Source: Vibrio barjaei
Lineage (GTDB): Bacteria > Pseudomonadota > Gammaproteobacteria > Enterobacterales > Vibrionaceae
Reading direction: 5' to 3'
NCBI RefSeq assembly: GCF_001639065.2
Contig: NZ_LQXO02000009.1
Location: forward strand, 62,001 to 126,000
DNA: 64,000 bases
Shown here: positions 10,814-21,025 of the stretch, piece after piece
Layout of the letters: the number at the start of each line of letters is the position of its first letter
Numbering within the stretch: the first letter of the stretch is position 1
Made by a program: the position numbers and the translations under genes
The notes under the pieces: model-generated
Database searches by the model: none
What the model saw: only the letters and a program-made list of their open reading frames with translations
Told to the model about the DNA's origin: nothing

Positions 10814-11254
10814 TTAATCTGCTTGTGGTTTAACGACCAGTACATTGATGGGTGAGTTCTGAACCACTTTACTTGCAACAGAGCCAAGAACTACCTTGTC
10901 AATCTTAGAGCGTTTGTGACTTGGCATAACAATTAAGTCTGTGCCTAAACGCTCCGCATAATCAAGAATAGTCGCATAAGGTTTACCCTCAGCAACATGA
11001 ACTTTATAGACGACTTCATCAGGGATGTGCTGATCAGCAAATGATTTTAGTTGCGCTTTGACATCATTTTTCATTTGCGAGGCGGCATCTTTAGGGAAAT
11101 ACGTAGCCACCATAGACATATGGATACCCGGCAGAACATTTAGTAAATGCACTTCGGCATTAGAGTGCTTAGCATGCCAGACCGCGATTTCTACAGCTTT
11201 GTCTGAAAAGCCTTTATCGTTTAAATCGACAGGAACAAGGATTTGCTTGTACAT
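10814..11254 (-). CDS. Universal stress protein, UspA family
   Basis: 146 residues, one Usp domain. Begins MYKQILVPVDLNDKGF, the typical first strand and nucleotide-loop Asp, and ends with the ATP-binding-type signature GSVASKVVQNSPINVLVVK (G-x9-G[S/T] region near residues 120-130), suggesting an ATP-binding subclass. Role: cytoplasmic stress-related protein; specific function unknown. It lies directly downstream of the TRAP transporter on the same strand, 125 bases after it. UspA proteins are recurrent companions of TRAP transporters (TeaD beside TeaABC is the known example), so a transport-regulating role is a reasonable inference. AAGAGAAAAC precedes the start. Confidence 0.9.
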   Translation of the reverse strand: MYKQILVPVDLNDKGFSDKAVEIAVWHAKHSNAEVHLLNVLPGIHMSMVATYFPKDAASQMKNDVKAQLKSFADQHIPDEVVYKVHVAEGKPYATILDYAERLGTDLIVMPSHKRSKIDKVVLGSVASKVVQNSPINVLVVKPQAD

Positions 11255-11379
11255 GTGTTTTCTCTTTTTGGTTTGTACCCTACTAGCATAGGGTAAAGCA
11301 TACGCTTGGCTAGTTTTATCCGTTCCGTATTAAGGTTTTTAGACTCTGGAGTTAAAGGTGAATCCAGAGCCTGATACCT

Positions 11380-13959
11380 TTATGCGCTCAAGTTTTCACG
11401 ACGAGCACGACGCTTTTGGTTCATCGCCATCGCGAGAAGCAAGAGCAGCGCAGGTACAAATACCCACTCTTTCATTGGTCTATCGGCATCCTGCACAATA
11501 GATTTAATTTCCCAGTCAAAGTCTAGACCGGAAGCTTCTGCTGGGCTTCCAAACTCAACCATATCGATGATCATTTTATCAGCATCTTTATCGAGCATTA
11601 GTCCCATCGAAGCGATACGCTCTTCTGCAGTGACAGCGTTATCATCGAAAGGTAGTCGAACGGTTTTTTCAACGTACTTACCTTCGAGGGTTTCACCTGC
11701 AACACGTAGCTCGATGGATTGTCCAACATTTAGCTTCTCAACAACTTGAGCTATCTCAACACCTGGCGAAAGAACTTTCGCAGGGAAAGCCATATCCCAC
11801 CAAAAACCTGGTCTGAAGAAGGTAAACGTTAATACGAGTAGCAATACAGTTTCCCACCACTTGTTCTTAGTGAACCACCAACCTTGAGTGGCTGCTGAGA
11901 AAATAAGCATCGCAATAATCGCAGAGATAACCGTCAGAGCAAGGTGCCACCATGAATCAATTCCCATCATCAACAATTGAGTGTTGAAGATGAACATGAA
12001 GGGCAAAATTGCAGTTCGAATATCGTAGGTGAAGCCTTGAATACCGGTGCGGATTGGATCGGATTTCGCAATTGCAGCTGCGGCAAAAGCAGCAAGACCA
12101 ACTGGCGGTGTATCATCGGCTAAGATGCCGAAGTAGAACACAAATAGGTGAACGGCAATCAGCGGGATGATCAAACCGTGTGCCGCACCCAATGTGACGA
12201 TAACAGGCGCCATCAGCGTTGAAACAACAATGTAGTTTGCCGTTGTCGGTAGACCCATCCCGAGGATCAGAGAGATGATGGCGGTAAATAGCAGCATCAA
12301 GATAATGCTACCGCCCGAGATAAACTCAACGAAGTCGGTCATTACAAGACCGATACCCGTGAGTGTAACTACACCTACAACAGTACCCGCAGCAGCTGTC
12401 GCCACTCCGATACCAATCATGTTGCGAGCACCAGACACTAAGCTTTCTGCCAAATCGACAAAACCCGCTTTGATCTCTGCATTGACATCACTGGTTTTCG
12501 CCATAATTGCGATTAGTGGACGCTGGGTAATCAGAATGAAGATCATAAAGACCGTTGCCCAGAATGCAGATAGACCCGGAGAGAAGCGCTCAACAGTCAA
12601 ACACCACACTAAAACCACGATTGGCAGTAGGAAATGTAAACCAGACTTGATGGTTGGACCCGGATCTGGCACTTCAGTAAGTTCTGCATCAATTTCAATA
12701 CCACCTTCTTTCGCGTACTTAGCTGAGACACGCAGTAACGCGATATAAGATAGCAAGAGCACAATACCTACAATTGGGGTCGCAGCGTCACCAAATACGT
12801 CTTTGGTCCAGCCAATGCCGTAGTACACCACAGCACTAATGACACAAAGACCAAGAATGGTGCCGGTAAATGATAAAAGGCTTTGAACTAGCGTCGGATT
12901 ATGGCGGCGCGGAAGACCAGTCATACCTGCTTTGCAAGCTTCAAGGTGAACAATGTAAATCAGAGCGATATAAGAAATCAGCGCAGGTAGTAGCGCCGCT
13001 TTGATTACTTCAACGTATGAAATGCCCACGTACTCAACCATTAGGAACGCGGCTGCACCCATGATTGGTGGCGTTAGCTGACCGTTGGTTGATGCGGCAA
13101 CTTCCACAGCCCCTGCTTTCGTCCCCGGGAAACCAACCCGCTTCATAAGAGGAATAGTAAAGGTACCTGTGGTTACTACGTTAGCGATGGAAGAACCAGA
13201 AACCAAGCCTGACAGACCTGATGCCACAACGGCGGCTTTCGCTGGACCACCACGCATGTGACCTAATAGAGAAAATGCGACTTTAATAAAGTAAGCACCG
13301 GCTCCAGCCCGCTCCAACATGGCTCCGAATAAAACGAATAAGAATACAAATGACGTTGAAACACCAAGTGCAACACCAAATACACCTTCTGTTGTTAGCC
13401 ACAGATGTGACATCGCTTTGTTCAAGCTTGCGCCTTTGTGAGCGATAACATCCGGCATGTATGGACCGCCAAAGGTATACAACAAGAATACCGCAGCGAC
13501 GACCATTAGCGGTGGACCTAAAGCACGGCGTGTTGCTTCAAGTAGTAGAACCATACCCGTACAGGCAACGACAATGTCCATTGTCGTTGGTGCGCCCGAG
13601 CGGCCTGCTAATTGAGTATAAAAGAGGTAAATGTAGGCAGCAGAAAAACTACCTGCCAGTGCTAAAATCCAGTCGATGGCAGGAATTCGATCTCGCGGTG
13701 ACCCCTTCATTGCCGGGTAAGCGGTAAACGCTAGAAAAATAGCAAACGTTAAGTGAATTGAACGTGCTTCTGTGTCGTTCAGTACGCCAAAGTTAAAAAT
13801 GAACGGCAGTGGGGATGCGTACCAAAGTTGAAATAGCGACCAACATAGTGGAACAAGCCAAAGTATTTTTGCGGGAATCCCTTTCGGGCTTCTTGCTCCA
13901 GTGTCAGCTTGTGCGACCATTTCTTGCACATCTTGCGACGGTTGTGTTGTCTGCGTCAT
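11380..13959 (-). CDS. TRAP transporter permease, fused DctQM (TAXI type)
   Basis: 859 residues, an integral inner-membrane protein with many hydrophobic segments. It is the fused 4TM/12TM permease that pairs with TAXI-type binding proteins. The DctM-like region has the Gly-rich membrane motifs of the family (SGSSIANVVTTGTF about residue 255; LGMGLPTTANYIV about 570). The C-terminus (about 720-860) is a non-membrane extension with a PDZ-like look (LGS/FGSPAEASGLDFDW) before a final hydrophobic helix. It uses an ion gradient to import an organic acid; substrate unknown. AAAGGAAAAAGTAC precedes the start. The partner binding protein lies 254 bases upstream. Confidence 0.93.
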   Translation of the reverse strand: MTQTTQPSQDVQEMVAQADTGARSPKGIPAKILWLVPLCWSLFQLWYASPLPFIFNFGVLNDTEARSIHLTFAIFLAFTAYPAMKGSPRDRIPAIDWILALAGSFSAAYIYLFYTQLAGRSGAPTTMDIVVACTGMVLLLEATRRALGPPLMVVAAVFLLYTFGGPYMPDVIAHKGASLNKAMSHLWLTTEGVFGVALGVSTSFVFLFVLFGAMLERAGAGAYFIKVAFSLLGHMRGGPAKAAVVASGLSGLVSGSSIANVVTTGTFTIPLMKRVGFPGTKAGAVEVAASTNGQLTPPIMGAAAFLMVEYVGISYVEVIKAALLPALISYIALIYIVHLEACKAGMTGLPRRHNPTLVQSLLSFTGTILGLCVISAVVYYGIGWTKDVFGDAATPIVGIVLLLSYIALLRVSAKYAKEGGIEIDAELTEVPDPGPTIKSGLHFLLPIVVLVWCLTVERFSPGLSAFWATVFMIFILITQRPLIAIMAKTSDVNAEIKAGFVDLAESLVSGARNMIGIGVATAAAGTVVGVVTLTGIGLVMTDFVEFISGGSIILMLLFTAIISLILGMGLPTTANYIVVSTLMAPVIVTLGAAHGLIIPLIAVHLFVFYFGILADDTPPVGLAAFAAAAIAKSDPIRTGIQGFTYDIRTAILPFMFIFNTQLLMMGIDSWWHLALTVISAIIAMLIFSAATQGWWFTKNKWWETVLLLVLTFTFFRPGFWWDMAFPAKVLSPGVEIAQVVEKLNVGQSIELRVAGETLEGKYVEKTVRLPFDDNAVTAEERIASMGLMLDKDADKMIIDMVEFGSPAEASGLDFDWEIKSIVQDADRPMKEWVFVPALLLLLAMAMNQKRRARRENLSA

Positions 13960-14180
13960 GTACTTTTTCCTTTATTATTTTATGGTCCAGTGTTTTTCAA
14001 ACAAAATGAACGAACCATATTTCGCATTTAACATTGTAGTCAATGGATGCAAACGTGTGGTTTTAGTTGTGTTTCTTAAGGCTCTAAAAATGACGGGCTT
14101 GGAAAGAGAGCCCAAATAGCCACACCAATTGGGTTAACTGGTGTTGATTGTTTTGAGTGATACTCATATTAGAAAAGTGG

Positions 14181-14203
14181 TAGGGGAAGGGAGCCTTCCC
14201 CTA
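14181..14203 (-). terminator. Hairpin between TAXI binding protein and TRAP permease
   Basis: Perfect 10-bp arms (taggggaagg/ccttccccta) with a 3-base loop, eleven bases after the binding-protein stop. On the minus strand CCACTTTTCT follows, so it may act as a partial terminator or a 3'-end stabiliser that raises binding-protein expression over permease. Confidence 0.6.
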
Positions 14204-14213
14204 CGGAGTCGTC

Positions 14214-15182
14214 TTACTTAAGAAGACCAACTTCTTTGTAGTACTTCTCTGCACCTGGGTGAAGAGGAATAGATAGGCCTGCTTGTACCATGTCTTCCTT
14301 CTTCAGGTTAGCAAATGCAGGGTGCAGACGTTTGAACGTGTCAAAGTTTTCAAACACTGCTTTTGCAACGTTGTAAGCCACTTCATCAGAAACATCTGAT
14401 GTGGTTACCATTGTTGCCGCTACACCAAAGCTCTTCACGTCTTGATCCGTGCCACGGTACATACCTGCTGGTACATTGCTGTACGCATAGTATGGGTTAG
14501 CCGCTACGATCTCATCGATTTGTGCGCCTGTTGCTGGAATTAGTTTAGCATCACATGATGTTGTTGCTTCTTTGATTGAACCGTTTGGATGACCAACCAC
14601 ATAAACGAATGCGTCGATTTTGTTGTCACAAAGTGCTTGAGAACGCTCTGAACCTTTAAGCTCCGATGCCAGTTTAAAGTCTGCGTTTGTCCAGCCCATT
14701 GCATCCATAACAACGCCCATTGTCGCACGGTCACCAGAGCCTGGGTTACCGATGTTCACGCGCTTACCTTTAAGGTCCGTTACGTTTTCGATACCAGCGT
14801 CAGTGCGAGCGATAATGTTGAATGGTTCTGTGTGCAGAGAGAACATTGCACGAAGCTTTTTGTAAGGGCCTTGCTCTTCAAATTTGCTTGTGCCGTTGTA
14901 GCCGTGATATTGCCAGTCAGATTGAACGATACCGAAATCTAACTCACCAGCACGCATTGTGTTGACATTGTAGATAGAACCACCAGTGGACTCTACTGAA
15001 CAACGAATATTGTGTTCCTTACGGCCTTTATTCACAAGCTTACAGATTGCGCCACCAGTTGGGTAATAAACACCTGTTACCGAACCTGTACCAATTGTGA
15101 TGAACTCTTGAGCGTTAACAGCGCCAGTACCCATAACGGCAGCGGCAATAGCACCAATTTTAACAAGTTTCTTAAATGCCAT
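14214..15182 (-). CDS. TAXI family TRAP transporter solute-binding protein
   Basis: 322 residues with a signal peptide (KKLVKIGAIAAAVMGTGAVNA, cleavage predicted after VNA). The mature start QEFITIGTGSVTGVYYPTGG is the TAXI (TRAP-associated extracytoplasmic immunogenic) signature. It is a periplasmic receptor that hands its ligand to the fused permease encoded downstream; glutamate/2-oxoglutarate are ligands of some relatives, but the ligand here is unknown. ATG 15182 is chosen because GGAAGGGA stands just upstream; an upstream in-frame ATG at 15203 would add a charged extension before the signal peptide. Confidence 0.92.
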   Translation of the reverse strand: MAFKKLVKIGAIAAAVMGTGAVNAQEFITIGTGSVTGVYYPTGGAICKLVNKGRKEHNIRCSVESTGGSIYNVNTMRAGELDFGIVQSDWQYHGYNGTSKFEEQGPYKKLRAMFSLHTEPFNIIARTDAGIENVTDLKGKRVNIGNPGSGDRATMGVVMDAMGWTNADFKLASELKGSERSQALCDNKIDAFVYVVGHPNGSIKEATTSCDAKLIPATGAQIDEIVAANPYYAYSNVPAGMYRGTDQDVKSFGVAATMVTTSDVSDEVAYNVAKAVFENFDTFKRLHPAFANLKKEDMVQAGLSIPLHPGAEKYYKEVGLLK

Positions 15183-15203
15183 GAATTTCCCTTCCTTATT
15201 CAT

Positions 15204-15516
15204 TATTAGCCCTGAATAACTATAGATGTCTTCAGAGGTTTCCTATGTGGAAACGGCATCTTTTTCAATCCATATGTTGAAAAAGTGGCGCAATCATACC
15301 AAAAAAATTGGCAGAAAATTACTGAATTGTTAATGAATATAGGGGAATTGTCTGTGCTAGAGGATTTGGAAGGATGGGGGCGACTAGGGCGTAATCCAAT
15401 AAAAACAAGTAATTAGACGTTTTTTGTGGCTTATTTTTCGATTTATCAAGATGTGATATAAATCACGGAACAATCATGTTCCGTGATACTTTATTCTAAA
15501 TGTTAATGTTTAAAAC
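15204..15516. promoter_or_regulatory. Upstream region of TAXI-TRAP operon, with CRP-like site and argR hairpin
   Basis: No gene seen in this 313-base gap. It contains a CRP-like site TGTGA-N6-TCACG at 15452-15467 (nine of ten core bases) and a minus-strand TATGAT -10-like hexamer at 15293-15298 ahead of the binding-protein gene. The 15462-15487 hairpin (atcacggaac/gttccgtgat, 10-bp arms) lies 30 bases after argR and could end its transcript. The CRP-like site partly overlaps that hairpin. Confidence 0.45.
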
Positions 15517-15987
15517 TTAGCCGGCGTAATCAAACAGATCGCATACCGATTCAAACAATTGCTGGGTAGACACACTCAAGGTTGGTGTGATGAAGATGGT
15601 ATCGTCGCCTGCAACGACCCCCAGAATCCCTTCTGCTTTACCCAGAGAGTCGAGTAATCGAGCAATCAACTGTGCAGCACCTGGGCCTGTATGAATAACG
15701 ACGATAGCGTTGTTGTAATCTATATCAAGAACCAATTCACGTAGAGAGCTAGAGACGGTTGGAACGCCAAGTTCTGCAGGTAGGCAGTACACCATTTCCA
15801 TTTTTGCGTTGCGGGTCCTCACTGCGCCAAACTTAGTCAACATACGTGACACTTTTGATTGGTTGATGTTCTCAAACCCTTCAAGTTTTAATGCGTCGAC
15901 AATCTCGCCCTGAGAACCAAAACGCTCTTCTTTTAGTAACGCTTTAAACGCGCGAACCAGGTTGTCTTGTTTGTCATTATTGCGCAT
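15517..15987 (-). CDS. argR: Arginine repressor ArgR
   Basis: 156 residues, the normal ArgR length. ArgR is an arginine-dependent hexameric DNA-binding protein that represses arginine biosynthesis genes. N-terminal winged helix ([17 protein letters not shown], then [14 protein letters not shown], the Ser-Arg recognition region, about residues 40-55). The C-terminal oligomerisation/arginine-binding domain contains [13 protein letters not shown] and [11 protein letters not shown] (Gly-Asp-Asp arginine-binding motif). Divergent from mdh, the same arrangement as E. coli. No clear ARG box could be picked out by eye upstream. Confidence 0.97.
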   Translation of the reverse strand: MRNNDKQDNLVRAFKALLKEERFGSQGEIVDALKLEGFENINQSKVSRMLTKFGAVRTRNAKMEMVYCLPAELGVPTVSSSLRELVLDIDYNNAIVVIHTGPGAAQLIARLLDSLGKAEGILGVVAGDDTIFITPTLSVSTQQLFESVCDLFDYAG

Positions 15988-16325
15988 AAACGCCTCTTAT
16001 TTTTGTTCAACTAGCAGTGATCCGGCTATTGTGGCACAGAACCTCGATCTTGACCAAATAATCCATGGTTTATGCCAACGGTATCACTATTATCAATGCT
16101 GAGGTTAGCGATGATAACCTTATAATTAGCAAGGGGAAAAATGGGTTCTCATCACCCTCTTGTCATGATAGCGTAGTAGCACGTAATCAGTGAGTTGCGC
16201 GAGCTCGCAAAGCTGAGGTTAATTGATTGTAATCGATTAGTGATTACTATAACTTTTTAGCTAATCGATGAAAAATTACCCTACAAGACTATTAATAAGA
16301 GATATAAATCTCAAGGAGAACTCCC
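15988..16325. promoter_or_regulatory. Divergent argR / mdh promoter region
   Basis: 338 bases without a gene. Symmetric elements seen: gcgagctcgc at 16199-16208 and gtaatc-N7-gattac at 16229-16247, the latter immediately before a TATAAC -10-like hexamer at 16248-16253, so it could be an operator over the mdh promoter. The mdh ribosome site AAGGAG is at 16313-16318. Binding proteins unknown. Confidence 0.4.
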
Positions 16326-17261
16326 ATGAAAGTAGCTGTTATTGGTGCCGCAGGTGGCATCGGCCAAGCCCTAGCCCTATTGCTAAAAAACCGTCTTCCT
16401 GCTGGTTCTGATCTAGCCCTGTATGATATTGCTCCCGTCACTCCAGGTGTTGCAGCTGATCTAAGCCACATCCCAACGCCTGTTTCTATTAAGGGCTATG
16501 CGGGTGAAGATCCAACACCAGCACTTGAAGGTGCTGATGTGGTTCTAATTTCAGCGGGTGTTGCGCGTAAACCAGGTATGGATCGCTCAGACCTATTCAA
16601 TGTCAATGCAGGTATCGTTAAGTCATTGGCCGAGAAAATCGCAGTAGTGTGTCCTACTGCTTGTGTTGGTATCATCACTAACCCTGTTAACACCACAGTG
16701 CCTATCGCAGCTGAAGTTCTAAAGAAAGCAGGTGTGTATGACAAGCGTAGACTGTTCGGTGTGACAACACTTGACGTAATTCGCTCTGAGACATTCGTGG
16801 CTGATCTGAAAGCGAAAGATCCAGGTGATATTCGCGTGCCAGTTATCGGTGGTCACTCAGGTGTGACTATTCTACCGCTACTTTCTCAAGTAGAAGGTGT
16901 TGAGTTTACTGCGGAAGAAGTAGAAGCGTTAACTAAGCGTATTCAAAACGCTGGTACGGAAGTGGTTGAAGCGAAGGCGGGTGGCGGTTCTGCGACCTTG
17001 TCTATGGGTCAGGCAGCTTGCCGCTTTGGTTTAGCTCTTGTTAAAGGTCTTCAAGGCGAAGAGAACGTTATTGAGTGTGCTTATGTGGAAGGTGATGGTG
17101 AGCACGCACCATTCTTCGCACAACCAGTTAAGCTAGGTAAAGACGGCGCAGAAGCTATCCTTAGCTACGGTGAGCTCAGTGATTACGAGAAAGCAGCACT
17201 AGATGGCATGCTAGAGACGCTTAATAAAGATATTGAAATTGGTGTAGAGTTCGCTAAGTAA
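16326..17261 (+). CDS. mdh: Malate dehydrogenase
   Basis: 311 residues (E. coli 312). NAD-dependent oxidation of malate to oxaloacetate in the TCA cycle, cytoplasmic. Dinucleotide fold [14 protein letters not shown] at residues 7-20. Substrate-binding Arg in [12 protein letters not shown] (about 80-88), NAD-loop [11 protein letters not shown] (about 118), Asp/His pair including the catalytic His in IGGHSGV (about 177). It belongs to the gammaproteobacterial, eukaryote-mitochondrial-like MDH group. Strong AAGGAG ribosome site. A terminator hairpin follows. Confidence 0.98.
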   Translation: MKVAVIGAAGGIGQALALLLKNRLPAGSDLALYDIAPVTPGVAADLSHIPTPVSIKGYAGEDPTPALEGADVVLISAGVARKPGMDRSDLFNVNAGIVKSLAEKIAVVCPTACVGIITNPVNTTVPIAAEVLKKAGVYDKRRLFGVTTLDVIRSETFVADLKAKDPGDIRVPVIGGHSGVTILPLLSQVEGVEFTAEEVEALTKRIQNAGTEVVEAKAGGGSATLSMGQAACRFGLALVKGLQGEENVIECAYVEGDGEHAPFFAQPVKLGKDGAEAILSYGELSDYEKAALDGMLETLNKDIEIGVEFAK

Positions 17262-17285
17262 ATTCCTACATTTAATTTAAACAGC

Positions 17286-17316
17286 AAAAGCCGGTCTTTT
17301 TAAGATCGGCTTTTTT
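17286..17316 (+). terminator. mdh intrinsic terminator
   Basis: Stem aaaagccg/cggctttt, extended by a G-U pair and TCT/AGA, followed by a run of six T. It lies 25 bases after the mdh stop. Confidence 0.85.
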
Positions 17317-17366
17317 GATCTATACCCTATAAGACTCCGTAACAAAACGGAGCGGGAGGAAGGGTC

Positions 17367-17558
17367 ATGGAAATGAAAGATGTAGTAAAAGGTATGTGGG
17401 TGGATTCACAACACGGCGCTGGCAGAGTGCTTGTTGTCGACGAACAGTCGCAATCCGTTTTGGTTGAACCAATAGGAAGTGAAGAGCAGTGGGCACTGTC
17501 TGTTGATGAAGTGGAAGAAGAGCTGCAGCTTCATAACGGTTGTGACAAATACTACTAA
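17367..17558 (+). CDS. Small acidic hypothetical protein (63 aa)
   Basis: Not recognised as a named family. It has a strong ribosome site (GGGAGGAAGGG) and its own downstream terminator, both arguing that it is real. The product is acidic, with no signal peptide or membrane segment. It opens MEMKDVVKGMWVDSQHGAGRV, which reads like a small beta-barrel fold: VKGMWVDSQHGAGRVLVV is reminiscent of KOW/CarD-like or Tudor-like strands (a G-x-G turn after a Val-rich strand). That resemblance is inference only. The C-terminus (EVEEELQLHNGCDKYY) is probably helical. Located between mdh and ispB, on the mdh strand but beyond the mdh terminator. Confidence 0.75.
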   Translation: MEMKDVVKGMWVDSQHGAGRVLVVDEQSQSVLVEPIGSEEQWALSVDEVEEELQLHNGCDKYY

Positions 17559-17576
17559 AGGTAGACGTCAAAAACG

Positions 17577-17610
17577 AAAAAAGGCAGTGATATAGAATCA
17601 CTGCCTTTTT
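17577..17610. terminator. Bidirectional terminator between small ORF and ispB
   Basis: Stem aaggcagtga/tcactgcctt with a 7-base loop, flanked by A-run on the left and T-run on the right, so it can end transcripts from both convergent genes. Confidence 0.85.
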
Positions 17611-17614
17611 GGAT

Positions 17615-18586
17615 TTATGCTGTTCTTTTCACTGCCATGTAGGCGAGTGAGACTAAGGCTTCTTTATATTCACTGTCAGGCACGATAGAAAGCGCTTCAA
17701 TGGCCTTATCTGCTTCTTTAAAGGCCATGTCTTCAGTGTACTTTAATGAGCCCACACGATTCATTGTTGCCATAATGGTTTCGAGCTTATCAATCCCATT
17801 ACCTTTTTCAATTGCTTCGCGAATCATCGCACTTTCGTGCTCTTCACCGTGCTGCATGGCGTGGATAAGCGGTAATGTTGGTTTACCTTCAGCTAGGTCG
17901 TCACCTACATTTTTGCCCATGTCTTCACCCGTAGAGGTGTAATCCATGACGTCATCAATAAGCTGGAACGCGGTGCCAAGGTACTTACCGTAATTCTGCA
18001 GTGCAAGTTCGACTTCTGGAGAGGCATCGTTGAGGATGGCTCCGACTTGAGTCGCTGCTTCAAATAAACGTGCCGTCTTAGAATAGATGACTTGCATGTA
18101 GCTTGCTTCAGAAGTATTAGGATCATTGCAGTTCATTAGCTGCTGAACTTCACCTTCTGCGATGACATTCACGGCATCACTCATAAGCTCTAAAATGCGC
18201 AATGAGCCAAGACCTGTCATCATTTGGAAAGAACGAGTATAGATGTAGTCACCTACTAGAACACTCGCTGCGTTACCAAAGGCGGCGTTTGCTGTTGCTT
18301 TACCTCGTCGCATATCAGATTCATCTACAACGTCGTCGTGTAATAACGTCGCAGTATGGATGAACTCAATAAACGCAGCAGCCGTTGTATGCGCGTTACC
18401 TTGATATCCTAAAGCTTTCGCTGAAAGCAATGCGAGTAGCGGTCTTAAGCGCTTGCCACCACTACTTACAATATAGAAACCAAGTTGATTGATTAGACTA
18501 ACTTCTGAGTTTAATTGTGCTTGTATTGTTTCATTCACTTTTGCCATATCATCGGCAGTCAGTGCTTGGATAGCTTTAAAATCCAT
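17615..18586 (-). CDS. ispB: Octaprenyl diphosphate synthase
   Basis: 323 residues, identical length to E. coli IspB. Trans-polyprenyl synthase that makes the C40 side chain of ubiquinone and menaquinone. The two Asp-rich motifs are seen: DDVVDESDMRRG (about residue 84) and DDVMDYTSTGEDMGKN (about 210). The start at 18586 (MDFKAIQAL) matches the family; an upstream in-frame start at 18613 is less likely. Divergent from rplU, as in enterobacteria. Confidence 0.95.
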   Translation of the reverse strand: MDFKAIQALTADDMAKVNETIQAQLNSEVSLINQLGFYIVSSGGKRLRPLLALLSAKALGYQGNAHTTAAAFIEFIHTATLLHDDVVDESDMRRGKATANAAFGNAASVLVGDYIYTRSFQMMTGLGSLRILELMSDAVNVIAEGEVQQLMNCNDPNTSEASYMQVIYSKTARLFEAATQVGAILNDASPEVELALQNYGKYLGTAFQLIDDVMDYTSTGEDMGKNVGDDLAEGKPTLPLIHAMQHGEEHESAMIREAIEKGNGIDKLETIMATMNRVGSLKYTEDMAFKEADKAIEALSIVPDSEYKEALVSLAYMAVKRTA

Positions 18587-18743
18587 TACGTACCCGGTTG
18601 AGCTTAGAGCCAATAAGGCTTAGTCGTTGGTTATAATCTGTGAATAATACACTAAAAAACGTTGATTAATACATGGTGAAAGGGCATTATTGCCGCACTT
18701 TTCATTGGCGATTAGTGTTTCGCCAATTTTTTCAAAATATGGC

Positions 18744-18772
18744 TTGTCATAGGGTAATCATTCGCGTAGAAT
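18744..18772 (+). promoter_or_regulatory. rplU-rpmA promoter
   Basis: TTGTCA at 18744-18749 and TAGAAT at 18767-18772, exactly 17 bases apart: a near-consensus sigma-70 promoter. Transcription should start near 18779, leaving a leader of about 80 bases before rplU. Confidence 0.75.
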
Positions 18773-18858
18773 CTGCGCCCTATTGATGATTAGTTTAGCG
18801 CACACCCTATTTGTTTAAATAACAATCAAAAGGCTGTGCGGAAAAAGCGGAGTAAAAT

Positions 18859-19170
18859 ATGTACGCTGTTTTCCAATCTGGTGGTAAACAACACCGTGTA
18901 AGCGAAGGTCAAACTCTTCGTTTAGAGAAATTAGACGTTGAAACTGGTGCAACAGTTGAATTTGATAAAGTTCTTCTTGTAGCTAACGGTGAAGACATCC
19001 AAGTTGGCGCTCCTCTTGTAGAGGGCGGCAAGGTAGTTGCTGAAGTGGTACAACACGGTCGTGGCGATAAAGTAAAAATCGTTAAGTTCCGTCGTCGTAA
19101 GCACTCTCGTAAGCAACAAGGTCACCGTCAGTGGTTCACAGAAGTGAAAATCACTGGCATCAACGCTTAA
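18859..19170 (+). CDS. rplU: 50S ribosomal protein L21
   Basis: 103 residues, same as E. coli L21. Component of the large ribosomal subunit that binds 23S rRNA. Begins [14 protein letters not shown] and carries the basic C-terminal [16 protein letters not shown] region typical of L21. AAAGCGGAG ribosome site. rpmA follows 21 bases later and the pair is transcribed from the promoter at 18744. Confidence 0.98.
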   Translation: MYAVFQSGGKQHRVSEGQTLRLEKLDVETGATVEFDKVLLVANGEDIQVGAPLVEGGKVVAEVVQHGRGDKVKIVKFRRRKHSRKQQGHRQWFTEVKITGINA

Positions 19171-19191
19171 TTCGATTAGGAGAGTTTAACA

Positions 19192-19449
19192 ATGGCACAC
19201 AAAAAAGCTGGTGGTTCTACTCGTAACGGCCGCGATTCAGAAAGCAAACGTCTAGGTGTTAAGCGTTTCGGTGGTGAGTCTGTTCTTGCAGGTAACATCA
19301 TCGTACGTCAACGTGGTACTAAGTTCCACGCTGGTACTAACGTTGGTATCGGTAAAGACCATACTCTTTTCGCTCTTACTGAAGGTAAAGTGAAATTCGA
19401 AGTTAAAGGTCCTAAGAACCGTAAATTCGTTAGCATCGAAGCTGAGTAA
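19192..19449 (+). CDS. rpmA: 50S ribosomal protein L27
   Basis: 85 residues. L27 lies near the peptidyl-transferase centre with its N-terminal tail. Begins [20 protein letters not shown], the classic L27 tail without the cleaved leader seen in Firmicutes. Includes [27 protein letters not shown] ribosome site. Followed by a terminator that separates it from obgE. Confidence 0.99.
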   Translation: MAHKKAGGSTRNGRDSESKRLGVKRFGGESVLAGNIIVRQRGTKFHAGTNVGIGKDHTLFALTEGKVKFEVKGPKNRKFVSIEAE

Positions 19450-19494
19450 TTTTAGCGCTAAGCTAAATTACGAATAAGCTTTCTAGCTGAATTC

Positions 19495-19526
19495 AAAAGC
19501 CCTGCCGAGTCGGCGGGGTTTTTTAT
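19495..19526 (+). terminator. rplU-rpmA terminator
   Basis: GC-rich stem (ccctgccg/cggcgggg, one G-U pair) with a 3-base loop and six T, 50 bases after rpmA. Confidence 0.85.
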
Positions 19527-19714
19527 TTATATGGGCAGTCGATAGAGACGAGTCTCTAGGCATAGCTATGTTGAAACAACAAGCTTTGCGCCATGGGGAA
19601 TCGTCTCTGTCATCTGCTAAAATGTAGTGATAATTGATTGAGCCCACAAAGTGATCTTATGTCTTTTCGGCAGGATGGCTTTGGTGGTGGGTAGCGAAGA
19701 AGTAGTCGGAGTAA

Positions 19715-20887
<1,173 letters not shown>

Positions 20888-20908
20888 TTGTCACGGATAG
20901 CGATTTAG

Positions 20909-20939
20909 AAAGCTGCAAAGTTACTTTGCAGCTTTTTTT
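20909..20939 (+). terminator. obgE terminator
   Basis: 12-bp perfect stem (aaagctgcaaag/ctttgcagcttt), 3-base loop, then a T-run. Confidence 0.9.
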
Positions 20940-21025
20940 GTACCCAAATTATTTCAGTGTGGCTTGTACTAAGGCAAACTAACACAGGTTCTCTTCTCCC
21001 CTTCATGCTAAAGGAAGCCTTTTAA

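Noticed and set aside
12275..12748. Plus-strand 157-residue ORF inside the TRAP permease gene
   Set aside because: Ser/Thr/Pro-rich antisense shadow of a membrane protein; no start signals.
17905..18126. Alternative frame within ispB
   Set aside because: Same-strand out-of-frame shadow; ispB is intact.
19545..19609. agagacga / tcgtctct inverted repeat before obgE
   Set aside because: Eight-base arms with a 49-base loop are weak and no T-run follows; not called as a terminator or riboswitch.
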